Source: Norana najaformis
Taxonomy: Eukaryota > Annelida > Clitellata > Crassiclitellata > Hormogastridae
Length of the DNA: 64,000 nt
Direction: 5' to 3'
NCBI GenBank assembly: GCA_964023275.1
Contig: OZ029914.1
Span: forward strand, 40,651,924-40,715,923
Shown: positions 60,253 to 64,000 of the stretch, piece after piece
Numbering within the stretch: position 1 is the first letter of the stretch
Layout: each line of letters starts with the position of its first letter
Position numbers and translations under genes: made by a program
Notes under the pieces: generated by a model
What the model was told of the DNA's origin: nothing
Databases searched by the model: none
The model's input: only the letters and a program-made list of their open reading frames with translations

Positions 60253-61190
60253 GTTAGTTCTTTCAGCGATGACAACGCAGTCCCCTTATGTTGCTTTAAC
60301 TGCTGGTATGTGTATGTACACTGTATGCGTGCATGATAACAAAATAACTCTGCAAAGAGGTAATCTATAAAGATCAATTTTACACGATGATAAACTAAAA
60401 GACTAGTTCTTAAATACTAATCTTTATCTGAACTAGTAAATGTGAGTCGATTCATATAAAAGGGCCTCCGCTGACATGATGCACAAGGAACCAGAACCCG
60501 TAAGAAGTGCTGAAAGTAAGCGCATTAGTAATCTATTACCGGTCAACTCAACTTCAATGTCTGATGATACTGTTGACAAACATCTTAATAACTTTACTGT
60601 TTATTTTATTATTATTAATTATTATTATTATCAGTTAGTAACTACTATTTTGACGGTGTTTAATGCACAAGGCATCAACCAATGGCGCGTAAAAACCAAG
60701 CCGTAATCAGGTCAATATTCAGAAGCTGATTCCACTAAGACAGTCCAGAGTACTCATCCAGTGACACTGCTTGTTTTAAAATAAGGCAACACTCGTACTG
60801 TTTATTGATTATAAAGACTTATTGTCATTTTGCTACTTGATGCAAATAATGTTTGTAAAGTTAAGCTGCATAAAATGACTTTATAGTTGACAGTATTAAC
60901 GACAAACATTGCAAACGAAGCAGACTAAAAAGCCGTAGCTTATACAAGACCGAATCTGTATTTATAGTTTGGTAAAGTCAATAAGTCAACATTTATGCAT
61001 AAAAATAGCTACCATGAAATATTGGACTGAAATATCAAAATCGCATAATTATGTAAACAAATGAGTATGGTGAAGAACTTTGAAAGTTTTGCTGCTTTTT
61101 ATAGAGAAAGAGACAAACTCTGCTCTTCTTCCTCCGTCTCCGCCATTCCACAGAATCGGCGTTCTTGGCTGTTTTGCCACTTTGTCGAAC

Positions 61191-61399
61191 ATGGAAATAA
61201 AGCGACGAGTGCAAGACATCAAAGCAGAAATTGTATCCGACGTAGATCCTTTTCGGCTGAGTGATTGGCTGATTCACAAAAAGATCATTACAATCAACCA
61301 ATGGCAGGAGATCAATGGCAGCGAGAAGACCAATCAGGACATCAGTCGTAAACTCCTCAGTAACTTGTTGAATCTTCCAACCGTAACACGTTTCTCGAT
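61191..61399 (+). CDS. CARD-like exon
   Basis: ATG at 61191 opens MEIKRRVQDIKAEIV, then DVDPFRLSDWLIHKKIIT, QWQEI and ISRKLLSNLLNL, a helical pattern like a caspase-recruitment domain (L-x-x-D-x-D-P-x-x-L-x-D-x-L-x-x-x-x-I-I-T, then a late LL-x-x-L helix). The frame meets TAA at 61401, but a good donor (AT|GTAAGA) at 61400 suggests splicing in phase 2, with the sixth helix in a later exon. It follows directly on unit 3 of the receptor array. CARDs mediate homotypic assembly of apoptotic and innate-immune complexes. Assignment is by eye only. Confidence 0.45.
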
Positions 61400-61403
61400 G
61401 TAA

Positions 61404-62884
61404 GACAAGCCCTCGTGGAGCAAAATCACTGGTTGTTGCCGAAAATCACTCAACGTGTGTGCACTTGTAAGCAGACGGGCACGTTGGGGTGTGGAATATT
61501 CAAATAAAAAGTATGTTAATCCAACCCAAGACAAAATAACATATTCCAATGTTTTTGTACATTTTTTCATTGCTTTAACGTTCTATTGAAATAGCTCAAG
61601 ACATTTCAATACAATAGTCGTCAAGCATGACTACTTTGTGTATAAAGTTGCTTTTCTACTATGATTTTATTAAATTTACATCCCCTATTAAATTTAAACC
61701 TCCTCTTTTGCTCTCCCCAATTCCGTCCCCGGCGCGCGGCCATCCGAACAATCCCAACAATATACTATGACTCATTAGCTCGTACGATCCGACAGACGCT
61801 TCTTCTGCTCATAGATGTCAGTGCCTTATTCACATAACGCCGATTTAAAACGACTTTGCATCGTTCAATGACTCTAGCCTGTTATACTTTAAGCAACTGT
61901 TCAAGTCCCACATGCAATGGTCGTCTCAGTGAAGGGCGAGCATGCATCTCCAAGGTCCTAGGCTGGCATTTACAAAATCAACTACATACAGACACGACAC
62001 TGTAGCGAATTGGTTTTAGATACGAAGAAATGGAGTCATTCATAAACTTGTGCCAGTCAACGTCATTAGTCACTAGGCACTGACATCTATAGGCGAAAGA
62101 TATACGGTAATCAACCATGTCTCTGTGACTTGAAGAACATTTAATTTTTCTAATTTGCAATAGTTTTTGAGTAATCTACTCGCTGATCTTCCAGAGAGCT
62201 CTCTAGTTCATAAATGTTACACAAAGCAAATGTTAAGAATTCGCTAATTTGCTAATTATGACCTTAATAGGAACAGTCTCCAGATAAGCAATCCCATTCC
62301 TAATTTGGATCGTAGCACAAACAACACCGATCTGTACAAGTTAGACCTAAATGATAGATAGTCACCAGTTTAAACATCGTTTTCATAAAGGTCATTAAGA
62401 CTCGTGAGATGCGTACAACGAAAATAAATCATGCAATGGTGATAACAATATACATGTACAAATGTTAAAATGTTGTAGTACTTTTGGAATGTGAACATTC
62501 TTTAATCGAAGATTCAGTAGCACATACTTCTTTCCGCGAATTGTCAATCAGATTCAAGAGTATTTAATTGACCAAGTGCTATGTCTTTGGGGAATTCTCA
62601 CAATTGCAAGCAAGTATCTCCTATATGCAATTGTGGAGCATAAGAGGTACTCACTTGTAATCCCAACACCTGAACCATCAAGGGGAGATATTTTTCAAAG
62701 TATTTGGGGATGGATAGGAAAAACAGCACGCGATATTTCCCAGTTCATTCCAAATTTCAATGCTTTGTGACTGAGCAAGCAACTCGTCCAAGATCGTTCC
62801 AGCGCCTGCTCTGGGAACTCAAATCCTCAATCATTGGACTACAAGTCACGCGAGTTACCAATCAAACCAGAACACCATAAATTA
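61404..62884. other. Spacer, no recognised gene
   Basis: A frame at 62576-62770 has a hydrophobic start and an amphipathic end (SIWGWIGKTARDISQF), but I recognise no family. The rest is AT-rich with no clear exon. Confidence 0.3.
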
Positions 62885-64000
62885 TCGGAGTCATATCCCA
62901 TATGAGCAAATTTCCATATGTGACTCTTATGGGTTCAATCAAATGTTTATGGGAGAAGCTGTTATAAGCGGTTAAAGTGAAAGACAGTGGCAAGAGTTGG
63001 TTTCTGGTGTCGGGAAACGGAACTAACAATGCGGAATAATACACTATGAGAGTTTCGAAGAGGGTGCAGGAACTTTAGCGTTGTGATCGATGCTAGCGTA
63101 CACTTCGACAAGGCTGAACATGGGATTCTTAGACGGCGGGGCCACTCCTGTGGCGTAGGCTCTGGCGATGTTCATCTCGACGTACTCCGTCGTATAGGAC
63201 TGGCTTACTCTCGGAGGCTTCGGGGGTGGCGTGCCTTGTTGCTCCATTTGGGTGGCCCGCGGAGGTTTAGGTGGCCCGTTTGACTGGTTCACTGGATTCA
63301 TTGTCACGTAAAGAACATTCTGGAACAGACAGATTCGCGTTTTAGATCGTGTCCGTAATGTAAATGTAATGTAAATCTAAATCTCCATAATTTCTCAGCG
63401 TCATACAAAAGCCGCGTCAGAGTGACCTGCTTAAACACCGGCGCTATATCAAATCATTTTCGTAAGAGCCGCGTTTTTTGGTCAGTTTCTGTGCCAGGTC
63501 ACCACAAAATTGCCCGAGGCATGCCCATATGGGACCCATATTATCATATGAACATATTTCTATATGGGACTCTGACTGGTTCCATATGGATTCCATCAAA
63601 TGTTATCGGAGATGCTGGCCGGTTATAAAGGGTTAAAGAATCAGAATCCGGGGGTCAAGCCAAGGAGACAACATGGTGATACGGTTGAAATCGTTGGTGA
63701 CGGTGGGCATGGGAGAGTGCAGGAGCGGAAGCAGGATAGGATAGCCTGAACAGTTCGATTTTCAGTCTTGCGTGAAGGGCTGCAGGGGAGAGGGCAAACT
63801 AAGGATTGTTCAGATTGACAGGCGAGCGTCAAAAGGAAAAAGCAAGTTCCATTGTTCCATGAGGAACGTAAAGAAGGCGCTCATTTTCTGCTCTTTGGCC
63901 TCTGAGCCGGCAGTCGACGAATCCCACGGTGCTGGACACGGGGACAGTTCATCGCAGGCTGGTCGACTACTTCCCAGATTGCGCCGGCACTAAACTTAAC
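62885..64000 (+). repeat. Duplicated segment T, copy 2
   Basis: Direct copy of 42115-43480, beginning at the CATATCCCATATGAGC palindromic words and continuing past the tail exon. Similarity decays after about 63890. The window ends inside or just beyond it. Confidence 0.75.
63044..63319 (-). CDS. Signalling tail exon T2 (SH3 ligand, YVEM, YASI)
   Basis: Minus-strand copy of T1 with the same acceptor (TCTGTCTGTTCCAG) and phase. It carries nine extra bases (three codons) after the acceptor. Eight or so residue changes leave PPKPPR, PPPKPPR, TEYVEMN and EVYASI intact. Any upstream exons lie beyond the right edge of the window. Confidence 0.5.
   Translation of the reverse strand, partial: NVLYVTMNPVNQSNGPPKPPRATQMEQQGTPPPKPPRVSQSYTTEYVEMNIARAYATGVAPPSKNPMFSLVEVYASIDHNAKVPAPSSKLS

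Larger units (their letters stand above)
56430..61100 (+). repeat. Tandem array of about 2.3-kb receptor units
   Basis: Unit 1 begins near 56430, unit 2 near 58735 and unit 3 near 61040, all opening with GTGTAAACAAAAAGAGC-like sequence and a TTTTGCTG stretch. Units 1 and 2 each contain a signal exon (intact or relic), an intron, one C2-like Ig exon, a matching 3' intron and a family-1 LINE tail. Unit 3 keeps only the start. The first introns have diverged: unit 2 gained a (GA)n tract and a LINE. Confidence 0.75.

Noticed and set aside
59937..60257. Ig exon as a stand-alone ORF starting at the nearest start-like codon
   Set aside because: The acceptor directly before the codon for D and the symmetric phase show it is an internal exon, not a separate gene.
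62576..62770. 64-codon frame with Trp-rich amphipathic end
   Set aside because: No family was recognised and there is no second copy or splice support; kept only as a note in the spacer entry.

Overview
The window is nuclear DNA of an invertebrate metazoan. It is AT-rich, intron-rich and heavily repetitive, with tRNA-derived SINEs, several decayed non-LTR (LINE) elements, a piggyBac transposase, a P-element-type transposase relic and many microsatellites. There are no operons or bacterial signals. The species cannot be named from sequence alone. The main host content is a cluster of immunoglobulin-superfamily (IgSF) receptor exons. Its architecture (signal peptide, hypervariable V-like domain, second Ig-like domain, spacer, transmembrane helix, tyrosine-motif tail, all joined by phase-1 introns) resembles cnidarian allorecognition (Alr-type) and other innate-immune receptor families. 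Orthology is not claimed.

Layout. (1) About 0.8-8.9 kb holds gene A, a six-exon type I receptor of 378 residues that I assembled from consistent phase-1 splice sites. Its tail carries a textbook ITAM (Y350-x-x-L, 12 residues, Y366-x-x-L). (2) About 8.9-14.6 kb is unique DNA with a divergent minus-strand V-like exon (D) and an intact 600-codon piggyBac transposase. (3) About 14.6-16.35 kb is an inverted partial copy (C) of the 3' part of the receptor gene, with an orphan tail exon that has gained an extra tyrosine repeat. (4) About 16.35-24.6 kb is gene B, a tandem paralogue of A with all six exons and the ITAM intact. (5) About 24.8-42.1 kb is dominated by LINE remnants, a BTB-BACK-PHR pseudogene, BTB-fragment repeats, a minisatellite and a P-type transposase relic.

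(6) About 42.1-43.5 kb and 62.9-64.0 kb are two direct copies of a segment encoding a different signalling tail, with a proline-rich SH3 ligand, YVEM and YASI. (7) About 48.8-53.1 kb contains minus-strand exons of another receptor: a transmembrane exon and a tail with ITSM-like (TAYSTI) and ITIM (LQYATV) motifs. (8) About 56.4-61.1 kb is a tandem array of roughly 2.3-kb units. Each full unit pairs a signal-peptide exon with one C2-like Ig exon, and the third unit runs into a CARD-like exon.

Taken together, ITAM, ITIM/ITSM and PI3K/SH3-type tails lie beside V-like exons that diverge faster than their neighbours. The most economical reading is a rapidly evolving locus of paired activating and inhibitory cell-surface receptors. 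That function is inference; the exon structures, phases and motifs are read directly from the sequence.
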